Counted from the stretch's first letter, positions 43,287 to 53,100 are shown. The stretch: DNA of 64,000 bases from Massilia sp. HP4 (GCF_005222695.1 NZ_STGG01000051.1:62001-126000), one strand, 5' to 3'. Translations and numbers: made by a program. The notes: a model not told the origin generated them from the sequence alone.

Positions 43287-43384
43287 GTCTGCACGCCGTC
43301 TGCATGCCTCGTTGCGCATGTTTTTCAATGTTCGTGATTTCAAGGCGAGCCTGATTTCAACTGTGTGTCTGCATGGCGTGCAGA
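43287..43384. promoter_or_regulatory. Direct repeats and palindrome upstream of asparaginase gene
   Basis: GTCTGCAYGSC occurs at 43287-43297, directly again at 43298-43308, and at 43367-43377. The last copy is part of TCTGCA-TGGCG-TGCAGA (43368-43384). These sit 30-125 bases before the gene start and have the look of binding sites for a dimeric regulator. The region 43040-43411 holds no other gene. Confidence 0.45.
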
Positions 43385-43411
43385 TGCCGTACAGTAGCGG
43401 CATCGATAACG

Positions 43412-44452
43412 ATGCAGACCCATCCCATGCAAGCGATTCCCCTCGTCGCGACCACCCGCGGCTACCCCGACTCAGGCACTCCGATCGAGAACGTCCACTG
43501 GGGCTCGGTGGCCGTGGTCGACACGCGTGGACGGCTATTGTGGTCGGCGGGCGACCCCGGCTATCCGACCTTCACCCGCTCGGCCCTGAAGCCGTTCCAG
43601 GCCCTGCCCTTCATCCTGGCCGACGGCCCGGCGCGCTTCGGCTTCACGCAAGCCGAAGTCGCGCTGCTGTGCGCGAGCCACTCGGGCGAGGCGATCCACC
43701 TCGATGGCGTGCGTTCGATCCTGGACAAGATCGGGTGTGAACCCGGCCACCTCGAATGCGGCTGCGCGGCGCCGCTGCATTACGAGTTCACCGGCGAAAA
43801 ACCACCGCCAGACGCGACATGGACGCTGCTGCACCACAACTGCTCCGGCAAGCACGCGGGCTTCCTGGCCTGGTGCCGCCTGCACGGCATCCCGCACGCC
43901 AACTACGTCGATCGCGGCCATCCGCTGCAGCAGGCGATCCGCGCCACGCTGGCCGACACCGTCGGCCTGCCGCCTGGGCGCATGCCGGCCGGGATCGACG
44001 GCTGCTCGGCGCCGAACTATGCGCTGCCGCTATCGTCGCTGGCGCATCTGTATGCGCGCCTGGCGCATGGCAGCGCCGACCCGCAGCTGGGCGGGGCGAT
44101 GGGCATCCTGAGCGAAGCCATGACGGCGCGGCCCGACATGGTCTCGGGCCTGGAGCGCACCGATCTGCATTACATGAATGCCGGCGGCGGCGACTGGGTG
44201 GCCAAGGTCGGCGCCGATGCGGTGCAGGCGATCGGCGTGCGCTCGGCCGGGATCGGCATCGCGATCAAGATTGCGGACGGCAATAGCCGCGCACTGCATC
44301 CGGCCGTGGTGGCGGTGCTCGACCAGCTCGGCCTGCTGGACGGCGCGCGCAGGGCGGCGCTCGAACGCTATCGCCAGCCGGCCATCAAGAATGCGCGGGG
44401 CACGGTGGCAGGCGATATCCGGCCGCTGTTCACCCTGAAGAGAGAGGCTTGA
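43412..44452 (+). CDS. Type II-like L-asparaginase (AnsA/asparaginase_II family)
   Basis: 346 residues from ATG 43412 (43427 also possible; no clear ribosome site). Family conserved blocks: ENVHWGSVAVVD, SALKPFQALPFI, CASHSGEAIHLDGV, CGCAAPLHYE, HHNCSGKHAGFLAWCR and IDGCSAPNYALPLS. This family (as in Rhizobium etli inducible asparaginase) hydrolyses L-asparagine and is distinct from E. coli AnsB. No signal peptide: cytoplasmic. Probably inducible; see repeats upstream. Confidence 0.9.
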   Translation: MQTHPMQAIPLVATTRGYPDSGTPIENVHWGSVAVVDTRGRLLWSAGDPGYPTFTRSALKPFQALPFILADGPARFGFTQAEVALLCASHSGEAIHLDGVRSILDKIGCEPGHLECGCAAPLHYEFTGEKPPPDATWTLLHHNCSGKHAGFLAWCRLHGIPHANYVDRGHPLQQAIRATLADTVGLPPGRMPAGIDGCSAPNYALPLSSLAHLYARLAHGSADPQLGGAMGILSEAMTARPDMVSGLERTDLHYMNAGGGDWVAKVGADAVQAIGVRSAGIGIAIKIADGNSRALHPAVVAVLDQLGLLDGARRAALERYRQPAIKNARGTVAGDIRPLFTLKREA

Positions 44453-44575
44453 AGCAGGACGCGCTACACCAGTGGCGCGTCTTTACAACACCTATCAAGT
44501 TTGTCATTTCATTTTAGGCTTGAAGGGTTAATACTTGCTGAGCGGAATTCTCCGTTTCTCAAGGGTATTGACATC

Positions 44576-46177
44576 GTGTTAAAAAATTTACGTATCGGCT
44601 CCCGCCTGACGCTCGGATTCGCCACGATCCTCATCTTGTCCCTGGCCGGTACCGCGTCCGCCCTGTATACGACGCGCAGCAGCGCCGCAGCCACCCAGCA
44701 AATGATGCAAAAGCCGCTGACCAAGGAACGCCTGGTTGCGGACTGGTATGTGCTCGCTTATTCGGCCATCGCCCGTACGTCGCTGATCGCGCGCAGCACC
44801 GACAGCACCCTGTCGACGGTGTTTGCCAAGCCGATCAAGGACAGCGTGACCGAGGCCTCGGCCGCGGTGAAGAAGGTCGAGGCGCTGCTCGATACCCCCG
44901 AAGAGAAACAAGTGCTGCAAGAGATCATGGCACTGCGCAAGAAGTACCAGGACGCGAAGGAAGCCGTCATGAACGCGCGCACCACGGGCGACCCGGAAGC
45001 CGCCGAGCGCAGCTATGAACAAGTGTTCGCGCCGGCCGCTGCCGCCTACGGCTCCCGGGTGCTGAGCCTGCTGGAAATCCAGCGCCAGTCGATCAACCGC
45101 ATCTCGCTGGAGATCGAAGCGTCCAATGAACGCAGCACGCGCCTGGTTCTCCTGTTGACGGTGCTGGCGACCGCGCTCGGTGCGCTGGCCGCCGTGCTGA
45201 TCACGCGCAGCATCACCAGGCCGCTGGATGCCGCCGTCAGCGTGGCGCAGACGGTCGCAGCTGGCGACCTGGGCAACAACTTCGCCACCTATCCGAAAGA
45301 CGAGGTGGGCGACCTGATGCGGGCCCTGGAAACGATGAATGGCGCCCTTGCGAACGTCGTCTCGCAGGTCCAGCAAGGCACCAGCGCGATCTCGACCGCC
45401 TCGAGCGAGATCGCAGCCGGCAATCTCGACCTGTCGTCGCGCACCGAGCAGCAGGCCAGTTCGCTGGAAGAAACGGCGGCTTCGATGGAAGAACTGACGG
45501 CCACCGTGCGCCAGAACGCCGACAACGCAGTGCAGGCCAACGGCCTGGCCCAGGCCGCGTCCGAAGTCGCGGCGCGCGGCGGCGCCATCGTCGGCCAGGT
45601 GGTCGACACGATGGGCTCGATCGACGCCTCGGCGCGCAAGATCGTCGACATCATCGGCGTGATCGACGGCATCGCCTTCCAGACCAATATCCTGGCCCTG
45701 AACGCGGCGGTCGAGGCGGCGCGCGCCGGCGAGCAAGGCCGCGGCTTCGCCGTGGTCGCCTCCGAGGTGCGCAACCTGGCCCAGCGCTCGGCCAGCGCCG
45801 CCAGGGAAATCAAGGGCCTGATCGGCGATTCGATGACCCAGGTGAATGCCGGCACGACCCTGGTGCAGCAGGCCGGCACCACGATGAACGACGTCGTGAG
45901 CAGCGTGGCGCGCGTGACCGACATGATGTCCGAGATCAGCTCGGCCACCCAGGAGCAGCGCACCGGCATCCACCAGGTGAACGAGGCGATCACGCAGATG
46001 GACCAGGTGACGCAGCAGAACGCCGCGCTGGTGGAGCAGGCCGCAGCGGCGGCGGCCAGCATGCAGGAACAGGCGGCCCGCCTGGCGCAGGTGGCGGCCG
46101 GGTTCAGGCTGGGCAGTTCCAATGGCGCGCAGCAGCCGCGGCTGGCAGCGCGCAAGACGCCGGCGCTGGCGATGTAG
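44576..46177 (+). CDS. Methyl-accepting chemotaxis protein (second copy)
   Basis: 533 residues from GTG 44576 (AAGGG ten bases upstream), beginning MLKNLRIGSRLTLGF as in other receptors; an earlier GTG/ATG-like start at 44501 is unlikely. Membrane helices at about 12-30 and 186-206 flank a periplasmic four-helix domain of 150 residues; HAMP follows and then the signalling domain with IDGIAFQTNILALNAAVEAA. No C-terminal NWETF-type tether. Its signalling half nearly repeats the receptor at 18722-20350, while the sensor half differs. Confidence 0.94.
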   Translation: MLKNLRIGSRLTLGFATILILSLAGTASALYTTRSSAAATQQMMQKPLTKERLVADWYVLAYSAIARTSLIARSTDSTLSTVFAKPIKDSVTEASAAVKKVEALLDTPEEKQVLQEIMALRKKYQDAKEAVMNARTTGDPEAAERSYEQVFAPAAAAYGSRVLSLLEIQRQSINRISLEIEASNERSTRLVLLLTVLATALGALAAVLITRSITRPLDAAVSVAQTVAAGDLGNNFATYPKDEVGDLMRALETMNGALANVVSQVQQGTSAISTASSEIAAGNLDLSSRTEQQASSLEETAASMEELTATVRQNADNAVQANGLAQAASEVAARGGAIVGQVVDTMGSIDASARKIVDIIGVIDGIAFQTNILALNAAVEAARAGEQGRGFAVVASEVRNLAQRSASAAREIKGLIGDSMTQVNAGTTLVQQAGTTMNDVVSSVARVTDMMSEISSATQEQRTGIHQVNEAITQMDQVTQQNAALVEQAAAAAASMQEQAARLAQVAAGFRLGSSNGAQQPRLAARKTPALAM

Positions 46178-46197
46178 GGGCGGTTGCTGGCGTGCGC

Positions 46198-47055
46198 CTA
46201 CGCCGCCAGCCGGCGCAGCATGGCGGCGATCGCGTCCAGCACGGCGCCGTCTTCCCAGTAGCTGGCGTGCGACAGCGGATTCCAGCTGCGCGCCAGCAGG
46301 CTTCCCACCCCGCCGCTGGCATTGATGGCGCGGTCCTCGACCAGCGCCCGGTAGCCGGGCGACAGCGGCTGCAGCGGCCAGCCCAATACGTCGTCCGGAT
46401 CGTAGAAATTGATCCACTTGAAGAGCGAGGTGGGCGGCGCGATCGGGATGATGTGCATTTCCTTGTGCGCGGCAATGAAAATCGGGATATTGCAGCCGGT
46501 CGTGACCAGGCCGGCGCAGGTGCCGCCGCCCAGGAACACGCGCTCGCTCGCGGTCAGCGGGCGGCCCAGTGCAGCATTGGCCCAGGCATCGATATTGCGC
46601 CAGATGCCGGCCCCGACGGCTCGCCCGGCGGCCGCCTTCTGGGCGTCGTACAGATAGCTCGACAGCACCTGGCCGCCCAGCGACTGGGCAACGAACACCA
46701 CCGGCATGTCGGGACGCGCCGCGTGGGCGGACAGCAAGGCGCCGGCAATCTCTGCCTGGGCCAGCTCGTAGACCGACCCCGGAATCTCCTTGCGGTTTTC
46801 CAGCCCCGCCGCATCGCCCAGGCCGTACAGCACGAATTTGCGCAGCGCCTCGTAGCGCACCTTGCCGGTGGTGGCGGTGCGGTCCCAGACCTGGCGCTGG
46901 TTATCGTGCAAGATGCCCTGGTAATAGACCGAGCGCATCACGACCTGCCCGGCGAGGCTCTTGAGGCGGTTGCGCATGTGCGCCATCAAGCCGTCAGCGT
47001 AGTCGGGCAATGTTTCTCCCATGCCGTGGACGGCGATCAATGCGACTTGTGTCAT
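46198..47055 (-). CDS. Alpha/beta hydrolase-like protein (DUF676/lipase-like)
   Basis: 285 residues, no signal peptide. N-terminal VALIAVHGMGE is the hydrolase beta-strand/oxyanion region and FVAQSLGGQVLS the Ser nucleophile elbow. Asp and His candidates (YDPDDVLGW, NPLSHASYW) are in the right order. It belongs to a poorly described branch of hydrolases. Convergent with the MCP gene; upstream of it the divergent UDG-like gene. Confidence 0.72.
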   Translation of the reverse strand: MTQVALIAVHGMGETLPDYADGLMAHMRNRLKSLAGQVVMRSVYYQGILHDNQRQVWDRTATTGKVRYEALRKFVLYGLGDAAGLENRKEIPGSVYELAQAEIAGALLSAHAARPDMPVVFVAQSLGGQVLSSYLYDAQKAAAGRAVGAGIWRNIDAWANAALGRPLTASERVFLGGGTCAGLVTTGCNIPIFIAAHKEMHIIPIAPPTSLFKWINFYDPDDVLGWPLQPLSPGYRALVEDRAINASGGVGSLLARSWNPLSHASYWEDGAVLDAIAAMLRRLAA

Positions 47056-47158
47056 GGCCCTTCTCCCATTGGATCTGGCGCAAGGTGCGTCGATGTCGCT
47101 AGCGTAGCAAACTTCGAGGCGTTGACGTGTCTCAAAACACTGGCAAAATACCTACCAT

Positions 47159-47938
47159 ATGGAAATCCTGTTTGACCGTCATGCGGATGCGATCCGCCGC
47201 CTGGACCTGGCCGCCGTCGCCACTGCCGGCGACATCCCCGAGAGTTTCTTGCTAGCACGTGACGGCCGCTACAGCAGCCACTACATTCCTTTCGAAGCGG
47301 TGAACCGGCAGGCGCGCGTGGTCGTGGTCGGGATCTCGCCCGGCTTCGTGCAGTGGAAAAATGCGATGCGCGAGGCCCAGCGCCAGATGGCGTTGCGGGC
47401 ATCGAGGGAAGAAATACTGCGCGCGGCGCGCCAGGCCGGCGCCTTCAGCGGCGCGATCCGGCCCAATTTCATCGCCTTGCTCGATGCGATCGGCGTGCAG
47501 CGCTGGCTCGGCATCGCCAGCTGCGCCACCCTGTTCGACAGGGACGCTGGCCTGGTCCACATCGGCGCCATCCTGCGCCATCCGGTCTTTGTCGACGGCA
47601 AGAACTACAGCGGCACGCCGGCGATGCCGCGCCACGCCTTTCTCAGGGAAGAAGTAATGCGCTATTTCGCGCACGAAGCCGCCCTGCTGCCCGATGCGCT
47701 CTATATCCCGATGGGAGCAAGCGTGGGCGAGGGCCTGGACTGGCTTGCCGGCCAGGGCGTGCTGCGCCCCGAACGCATCCTGCACGGCCTGCCGCATCCA
47801 TCCGGCGCCAACGCCGAGCGGGTCGCTTACTTCCTGGGCAAGAAGGACCGCGCTGCGCTGTCGAGCAAGACCAATGGCGCGCAGATCGATGCGGCGCGAC
47901 TGGCCTTGCTGGCGCAGATGGCGGATCTACTGCGCTGA
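47159..47938 (+). CDS. Uracil-DNA-glycosylase-like fold protein
   Basis: 259 residues, cytoplasmic. VVVVGISPGFVQW matches the water-activating G-x-x-P-G motif of UDG superfamily members, and HGLPHPSGANAERV the His-Pro-Ser DNA-intercalation/catalysis loop. The usual catalytic Asp/Asn is not obvious. Such divergent members are annotated as hypothetical. It may act on DNA bases or nucleosides. ATG 47159, weak ribosome site; four bases to the next stop on the other strand. Confidence 0.6.
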   Translation: MEILFDRHADAIRRLDLAAVATAGDIPESFLLARDGRYSSHYIPFEAVNRQARVVVVGISPGFVQWKNAMREAQRQMALRASREEILRAARQAGAFSGAIRPNFIALLDAIGVQRWLGIASCATLFDRDAGLVHIGAILRHPVFVDGKNYSGTPAMPRHAFLREEVMRYFAHEAALLPDALYIPMGASVGEGLDWLAGQGVLRPERILHGLPHPSGANAERVAYFLGKKDRAALSSKTNGAQIDAARLALLAQMADLLR

Positions 47939-47942
47939 AGGA

Positions 47943-48638
47943 TCAGCGCGCGCCGATCTCCAGCTCGAACAGGTCGACGCCATCGACGCCGCCGCGCAGG
48001 CGGTCGCCCGGCTTCAATGCCGCCACGCCCGACGGCGTGCCCGAGTAGATCAGGTCGCCCGGGGCCAGGGTCACGAAGCGCGACAGGTAGGCGATCACGT
48101 CGGCGATCGGCCAGATCAGTTCATTGAGGTTGCCTTCCTGGCGCAGCGTGCCGTTCACCTCGAGCCAGATGCGCCCCTCGGCCGGGTGGCCCACTTCACT
48201 GACCGGATGCAGGGCGCTGCATGGCGCCGAAGCGTCGAAGCCCTTGGCCATGTCCCATGGCCGGCCGGTGTCCTTGGCTGCCGTCTGCAGGTCGCGCCGG
48301 GTCAGGTCCAGCCCCACGCCATAGCCCCATACCAGGTCGAGTGCATTCGCCGCATCGATATTGGCCCCGCCGGCTCCCAGCGCCACCACCAGTTCGATCT
48401 CGTGGTGCAGGTCGTCGGTCGACGGCGGATACGGCACCGCGCCGCTGGCGGGCACCACGGCGTCGGCCGGCTTGGTGAAGAAGAACGGCGGTTCGCGGTT
48501 CGGATCGCTCCCCATCTCGCGCGCGTGCGAGGCGTAGTTGCGGCCGACGCAGAACACGCGGCGCACCGGGAACCGGCTGCTCGAGCCGCTGACGGCCACC
48601 GAAGGCGTGGCGGGGGCGGTGAAGACGAATTCGGACAT
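47943..48638 (-). CDS. Fumarylacetoacetate hydrolase-family protein
   Basis: 231 residues from ATG 48636-48638 (AAAGG six bases upstream). FAH fold: VFCVGRNYASHAREM, the metal triad Glu-x-Glu in HHEIELVVALG, GVGLDLTRRDLQ, KGFDASAPCS and TLAPGDLIYSGTPSGVA. Members act as acylpyruvase, oxaloacetate decarboxylase or 2-keto-4-pentenoate type hydrolases, Mg-dependent. Single gene after the hybrid kinase. Confidence 0.9.
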   Translation of the reverse strand: MSEFVFTAPATPSVAVSGSSSRFPVRRVFCVGRNYASHAREMGSDPNREPPFFFTKPADAVVPASGAVPYPPSTDDLHHEIELVVALGAGGANIDAANALDLVWGYGVGLDLTRRDLQTAAKDTGRPWDMAKGFDASAPCSALHPVSEVGHPAEGRIWLEVNGTLRQEGNLNELIWPIADVIAYLSRFVTLAPGDLIYSGTPSGVAALKPGDRLRGGVDGVDLFELEIGAR

Positions 48639-48706
48639 GCTCATCCTTTCATTGATGGAAGCATGATCATACTCTCGCCAGGGATGGCCGTGGCCCGGCG
48701 GCCGAT

Positions 48707-50941
48707 TTACGCCGGCGCCAACGCCTCTTCGGATTCCGAGGCCGAGGAAGGCCGCGGCGCAGCCGCTTCCGCCACCGCCGCGAGCGCCGCGCTCGACTCG
48801 AGGATGCGCACCAGCGCCGTCATGTCGACCGGCTTGACCAGGTGGTGGGCAAACCCCGCCTGCAGCGCGCGCTCGCGGTCCTTGGCCTGGCCGTAGCCGG
48901 TCACCGCGACCGGCACCGTGGCCGTCGTCTCGGGCAGGGATCGCAGCTCTTGCGCCAGCTGGTAGCCGTCGACGTCGGGCAGGCCGATATCGATCAGCAT
49001 CACGTCGGGCCGCTCGGCGCGCGCGCGGCGCAGGGCCGACTGGGCGTCGTACTCGACCGAGGTCGCATGGCCCTGCACCTGCAGCAGGGTCGCCAGGCTG
49101 TCGGCGGCGTCGCTGTTGTCGTCCACGATCAGCACCTTCAGCTTGCGCTGCAGGATGGCGCGCACGGCCTCCGGGTCGCCCGGCTGGGCATCGACGCCGT
49201 CGCAGGCGCCCGTCACGCAGGGCAAGCTGAGCGTGAAGGTGCTGCCGAAGCCGACGCCGTCGCTGTGGGCCGCCACTTCGCCTTCGTGCAGGTCGACCAG
49301 GCGCTTGACCAGGGTCAGGCCCAGCCCGAGCCCGCCCTGCGAGCGCGCCAAGGTGCGCGCGCCTTGCGTGAACAGGTCGAACACGTTCGGCACCAGGTCG
49401 GGCGGCATGCCGGAACCGTTGTCGCGCACGCGCAAGACCATGCGGCCATCCTGCGCCTGCAGCGAGAGCGCCAGCTGGCCGCCCTTCTGCGTGTACTTGG
49501 CAGCGTTGTTGACGATATTGGCCACGCTCTGCACCAGGCGCGTCTGGTCGCCGCGCACATGGACCGGCGTCTCGGGTAGCTCGACCCGCACCTGGTGCGA
49601 TTTCTCGAGCACCAGCGGGCGGGTCTGGTCGAGCGCGCCGGTCACCACGTCGCGGAAGTCGACCGTGGCCAGCTTGAGCTTGACCAGGCCGCGCGTGACG
49701 CGCGAGACGTCGAGCAGGTCGTCGATCAGGCGGCTCATGTGCTTGACCTGGCGGCTGATGATGGAACTGGTCTGGCAGATGCGCGGCTCGTTCGCGAACT
49801 GCATGCTGAGCAGGCTCGCCGAGCTGCTGATCGGCGCCAGGGGATTGCGCAGCTCGTGCGCCAGCATGGCCAGGAATTCGTCCTTGGCGTGGCTCAGGCG
49901 CTCGGCCTGCACCCGCGCCAGGCGCTCGCTCTGCAGCAGCGCATCGCGCTCGAGCGCCGCGTCGCGCACGGTTTCCTCGAGCCGCGAGCGGCGCACCACC
50001 TCGCGCGTGTGGCGCGCCACGTCCTCGGCCATCGCGGTTTCTTGCTCGGTCCAGTGGCGCGCGCATGGTTCGTGCAGGTAGAAAACGGCGGCCAGCCGCC
50101 CTTCCTCGATGATCGGCACGATCACCACCGCGCGCGCGCCGATGCCGGCATAGGCCGCGGCGCAGGCGGCCGAGCGCAAGTCGGCGTCGACGTCGTCGAT
50201 GCGCACGGTGCGGCCCTGGCGCAGCATGGCCGTGATGTCGGGCCCGAAGTCGGCCAGCGGATGCGCCATGCCGGCCAGGCTGGCGATGCGGCCATCGGTC
50301 CAGTCGCGGTCGATGCTCACGGTGCGGCTGGCGGCGTCGATCTCGCCATAGCCGACCCGCGCCACGCCCAGGGTCTGGCCGGTCATGGCGCTGGTGGCCT
50401 TCATGATGTGGACCGCGTCGTCCAGGCCGTCGAGGGTTTCGCCCAGTTTATGGTGGAAGGCGTGGCGGTGCTGGGACAGCACGTCGGACGTGGTCTCGGT
50501 CAGCACGCAGTAGACGCCGGCCACCTGCCCCGCGTGGCGCACCGGCGACAGCGAGATGGAAAAGAAGCGCCGCTCGCGCTTGCCGTTGCGTTCGAATTCC
50601 ATCAGCGCGTGCTGGAGCTGGGTCGCCTCGCCGGCCAATACGAGCTCGAAATAGGGCCGCATGCGCTCCCACAACTCGGGCCGCACGCTGGCATACGGCG
50701 CGCCGCGTGCGGATGGGTGCTTGTCGCCGAGCAGGTCGGAATAGGCGTCGTTATAGAACAGGCGCAGGTCGTGGCCGATGGCCAGGAACATCGGGAAGCG
50801 CGATGCCAGGATCAGGTCGCCGATGGCGCGCAGGCCGTCGGGCCACAGGTCGGGCTCGAACTGCGCTGGCTCCAGCGGCGCCAGCTCTTCCAGCGCCAAG
50901 CCGCCGAGGGCGGTCGGCGGGAAACTGCTCAGGTTGCTCAT
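48707..50941 (-). CDS. Hybrid sensor histidine kinase with PAS, GAF and receiver domains
   Basis: 744 residues, no membrane helix. PAS-like domain at 30-150, GAF domain at 160-310, HisKA with acceptor His in FLAMLAHELRNPLAP (about residue 365), HATPase (NIVNNAAKYTQKGG, DNGSGM, GGLGLGLTLVKRL), receiver domain (VLIVDDNSDAADSLATLL, phospho-acceptor in MLIDIGLPDVDGY). It is a soluble, probably light- or redox-sensing kinase whose receiver either acts in a phosphorelay or controls the kinase. No response regulator is beside it. Bases 50951-50992 upstream hold an 8-bp repeat CCAGTGTG/CACACTGG. Confidence 0.92.
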   Translation of the reverse strand: MSNLSSFPPTALGGLALEELAPLEPAQFEPDLWPDGLRAIGDLILASRFPMFLAIGHDLRLFYNDAYSDLLGDKHPSARGAPYASVRPELWERMRPYFELVLAGEATQLQHALMEFERNGKRERRFFSISLSPVRHAGQVAGVYCVLTETTSDVLSQHRHAFHHKLGETLDGLDDAVHIMKATSAMTGQTLGVARVGYGEIDAASRTVSIDRDWTDGRIASLAGMAHPLADFGPDITAMLRQGRTVRIDDVDADLRSAACAAAYAGIGARAVVIVPIIEEGRLAAVFYLHEPCARHWTEQETAMAEDVARHTREVVRRSRLEETVRDAALERDALLQSERLARVQAERLSHAKDEFLAMLAHELRNPLAPISSSASLLSMQFANEPRICQTSSIISRQVKHMSRLIDDLLDVSRVTRGLVKLKLATVDFRDVVTGALDQTRPLVLEKSHQVRVELPETPVHVRGDQTRLVQSVANIVNNAAKYTQKGGQLALSLQAQDGRMVLRVRDNGSGMPPDLVPNVFDLFTQGARTLARSQGGLGLGLTLVKRLVDLHEGEVAAHSDGVGFGSTFTLSLPCVTGACDGVDAQPGDPEAVRAILQRKLKVLIVDDNSDAADSLATLLQVQGHATSVEYDAQSALRRARAERPDVMLIDIGLPDVDGYQLAQELRSLPETTATVPVAVTGYGQAKDRERALQAGFAHHLVKPVDMTALVRILESSAALAAVAEAAAPRPSSASESEEALAPA

Positions 50942-51123
50942 CAGGAATACCCAGTGTGGTTCTCTCGAAGCTGGCTGGGCTTAACACACTGGAACGTTTC
51001 CCGTCGCGTTCTTATTGCCCTGCCGCCAACATTTTCTTATTGTGGGCGATTATAGCGAGCAATCGAACCAGGCTGCGCCCGTTACACATCAGTGACTTTT
51101 GGTGGTTGTGCTAGCGCTACAGC

Positions 51124-52065
51124 CTAATAGATCTCGGCGGCCGCGACGCGCACGGCCTTGAGCAGCAGGTCGGCGCCCGGCGACAGCAGGTGGTCCTGCT
51201 GGCGGATGATGCCGAAGGCATCGAGCTTGCATGGCAACTCGATCGGCAGGATACGCATCACGTTCAGCGAGGCATAGTACTGCGCCACCTCGAGCGGCAT
51301 CACGTGCAGGGCGTCGGTCTGCTGCAGCAGCGCCGTCACCAGCAGCAGTGCCGTGGTGTCGACCACGTTGACCGGCGGTTGCAGGCCGGCGCGCAGGAAC
51401 ATCATGTCGAAACGGTGGCGCAGGATGCTGCCGGGCGACGGCAATATCCACGGCCGCTCTGCGATGTCCTGCAGGCCCAGGTCGCGCCGCTCCAGCAGGG
51501 GGTGGCCGGGACGCACGACCGCGCACGCCGGCTCCTCGGTCAGCTCTTCGTAGATCAGGCCCGTCGCATTTTCCTTCTCGAGAATGCGGCCAATCATGAA
51601 ATCGAGGGCGCCATGCTTGAGTTTGTCGATCAGGACGTTGCTCGATTCGAGCTGTACGCCAATGCGCAAGAGCGGCGCCTGCTCCTTGATGCGGGCGATC
51701 GCGCGCGGCAGCAGCGCCATGGCCGGCGCCATGATCACGCCCACCTCGACCTGCCCGGCCAGCCCGGCCTTGAGCGCCACGATGTCGTCGTGCGCCAGCG
51801 CCAGGCTGGTGAGCGCCATGCGCGCGTGGCGGATCATGGTCTCGCCGTAGATGGTCGGCTCCATCCCGCGCGGCAGGCGATCGAACAGGCGCACGTCCAG
51901 CATCTCTTCGAGGTCCTTGACCTGCTTGGAGGCCGCCGGCTGCGTCATGTGCAGCTCCTCGGCCGCGCGGTGGATGTTGCGGTAGTCGTCCAGCGCGATC
52001 AGGAGCAGCAGCTGGCGCGTCTTGAGGCGCGCCTTCAAAAACCAGTTCGGGTTCGTCGTATCCAT
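51124..52065 (-). CDS. LysR-type regulator, GbpR-like
   Basis: 313 residues. N-terminal winged helix-turn-helix (LLIALDDYRNIHRAAEELHMTQPAASKQVKDLE) with the recognition helix in AASKQVKDLEEML; the co-inducer domain reaches the C-terminus. The opening KTRQLLLLIALDDYRNIHRAA is that of the GbpR group (galactose-binding protein regulator of Agrobacterium), known to govern sugar transport with galactose, arabinose or fucose as signals. Downstream in the same direction as the arabinoside genes, 56 bases after the GH43 gene; likely their regulator. Confidence 0.9.
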   Translation of the reverse strand: MDTTNPNWFLKARLKTRQLLLLIALDDYRNIHRAAEELHMTQPAASKQVKDLEEMLDVRLFDRLPRGMEPTIYGETMIRHARMALTSLALAHDDIVALKAGLAGQVEVGVIMAPAMALLPRAIARIKEQAPLLRIGVQLESSNVLIDKLKHGALDFMIGRILEKENATGLIYEELTEEPACAVVRPGHPLLERRDLGLQDIAERPWILPSPGSILRHRFDMMFLRAGLQPPVNVVDTTALLLVTALLQQTDALHVMPLEVAQYYASLNVMRILPIELPCKLDAFGIIRQQDHLLSPGADLLLKAVRVAAAEIY

Positions 52066-52121
52066 TAGGAAATCATATCAGTTTGGATATCGATCCGGCA
52101 GTGGTTTGATGGGTGCCGTTA

Positions 52122-53084
52122 TCACTTGCAGCCCGGGGATGGGTTGGCAGCCGGGCCTTCGGCGGTCTGCGGGATCGGCAGGATGGCGCCATCCGGGCCG
52201 TAGCGCAGCTCTTCCACCGCGACCGAACGGCGGTATTCGCCGCCGGTCGGCAGCTTGCCGTTGTGGTAGAAGATGTATGATTTGTCATTGAACTCGACGA
52301 TCGCCTGGTGGATGGTCTTGACGTTGGTGTTCTTCTCCATGATTACGCCGCCCGCGGTCCACGGACCTGTGACGGTCGGGCCGGTCATGTACACCGTCTC
52401 TTCGGGGAAGTGGCGCGAATAGGTCAGGTAATAGGTGCCCTTGTGCTTGTGCATATAGGCGGCCTCGACGAAGTGCTCCAGGCCGACGGTGTGGATCGGG
52501 CCGTCGAACTCGATCATGTTCGGTTTCAGCTTCACGTATTTCATGACCGTGTTCCCCCAGTACATATAGGCCAGGCCGTCGTCGTCGATGAACACGGCCG
52601 GGTCGATGTCGTCCCACAGGATCCTGGTCTCTTTCGTCATGTCGTTCGACACCAGGGCCTTGCCCAATGCGTCCACGAATGGGCCGGTCGGGCTATCGGA
52701 TACGGCGACGCCGATCGCCTTGCCGGGAATGGTGGCATGGTCGACTGTCGAATAGAAGTAGTACTTGCCGTTGCGCTTGACGATGTCCGAGGCCCAGGCG
52801 TCGCGGCCGGCCCACTTGAAGGTCGAGTAGCGCAAGGGCGAACCGTGATCGGTCCATTTCTTCATGTCGCAGCTCGAGTAGACGCGCCATTCGTTCATCA
52901 CATAGTCCTTGCCGCCGACCGGGGCGTCGTCCTTGCCGACATAGACGTAGACGCGACCGTTGTCGACCAGCGCCGCCGGATCGGCGGTAAAGATATCCTT
53001 GACGATCGGGTTGCTCGCCTGTGCGAAGGTAGGTGCGCACAGGGTAGCTCCAAGCGCCGCGGCGAGGATGGTTTGTTTGAACAT
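52122..53084 (-). CDS. Secreted GH43 glycosidase (arabinofuranosidase-type)
   Basis: 320 residues, signal peptide to TFAQA. Five-blade propeller: catalytic base Asp35 (FTADPAALVD), pKa modulator Asp161 (DDIDPAVFIDDDG), acid Glu207 (LEHFVEAAYMHK). GH43 enzymes of this length hydrolyse arabinofuranosyl or xylosyl bonds by inversion. RBS CAGGAGACAAG precedes the ATG. Last of the glycosidases before the LysR gene. Specificity not fixed by sequence; a role on arabinoxylan or arabinan side chains is likely. Confidence 0.9.
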   Translation of the reverse strand: MFKQTILAAALGATLCAPTFAQASNPIVKDIFTADPAALVDNGRVYVYVGKDDAPVGGKDYVMNEWRVYSSCDMKKWTDHGSPLRYSTFKWAGRDAWASDIVKRNGKYYFYSTVDHATIPGKAIGVAVSDSPTGPFVDALGKALVSNDMTKETRILWDDIDPAVFIDDDGLAYMYWGNTVMKYVKLKPNMIEFDGPIHTVGLEHFVEAAYMHKHKGTYYLTYSRHFPEETVYMTGPTVTGPWTAGGVIMEKNTNVKTIHQAIVEFNDKSYIFYHNGKLPTGGEYRRSVAVEELRYGPDGAILPIPQTAEGPAANPSPGCK

Positions 53085-53100
53085 CTTGTCTCCTGTTGAA

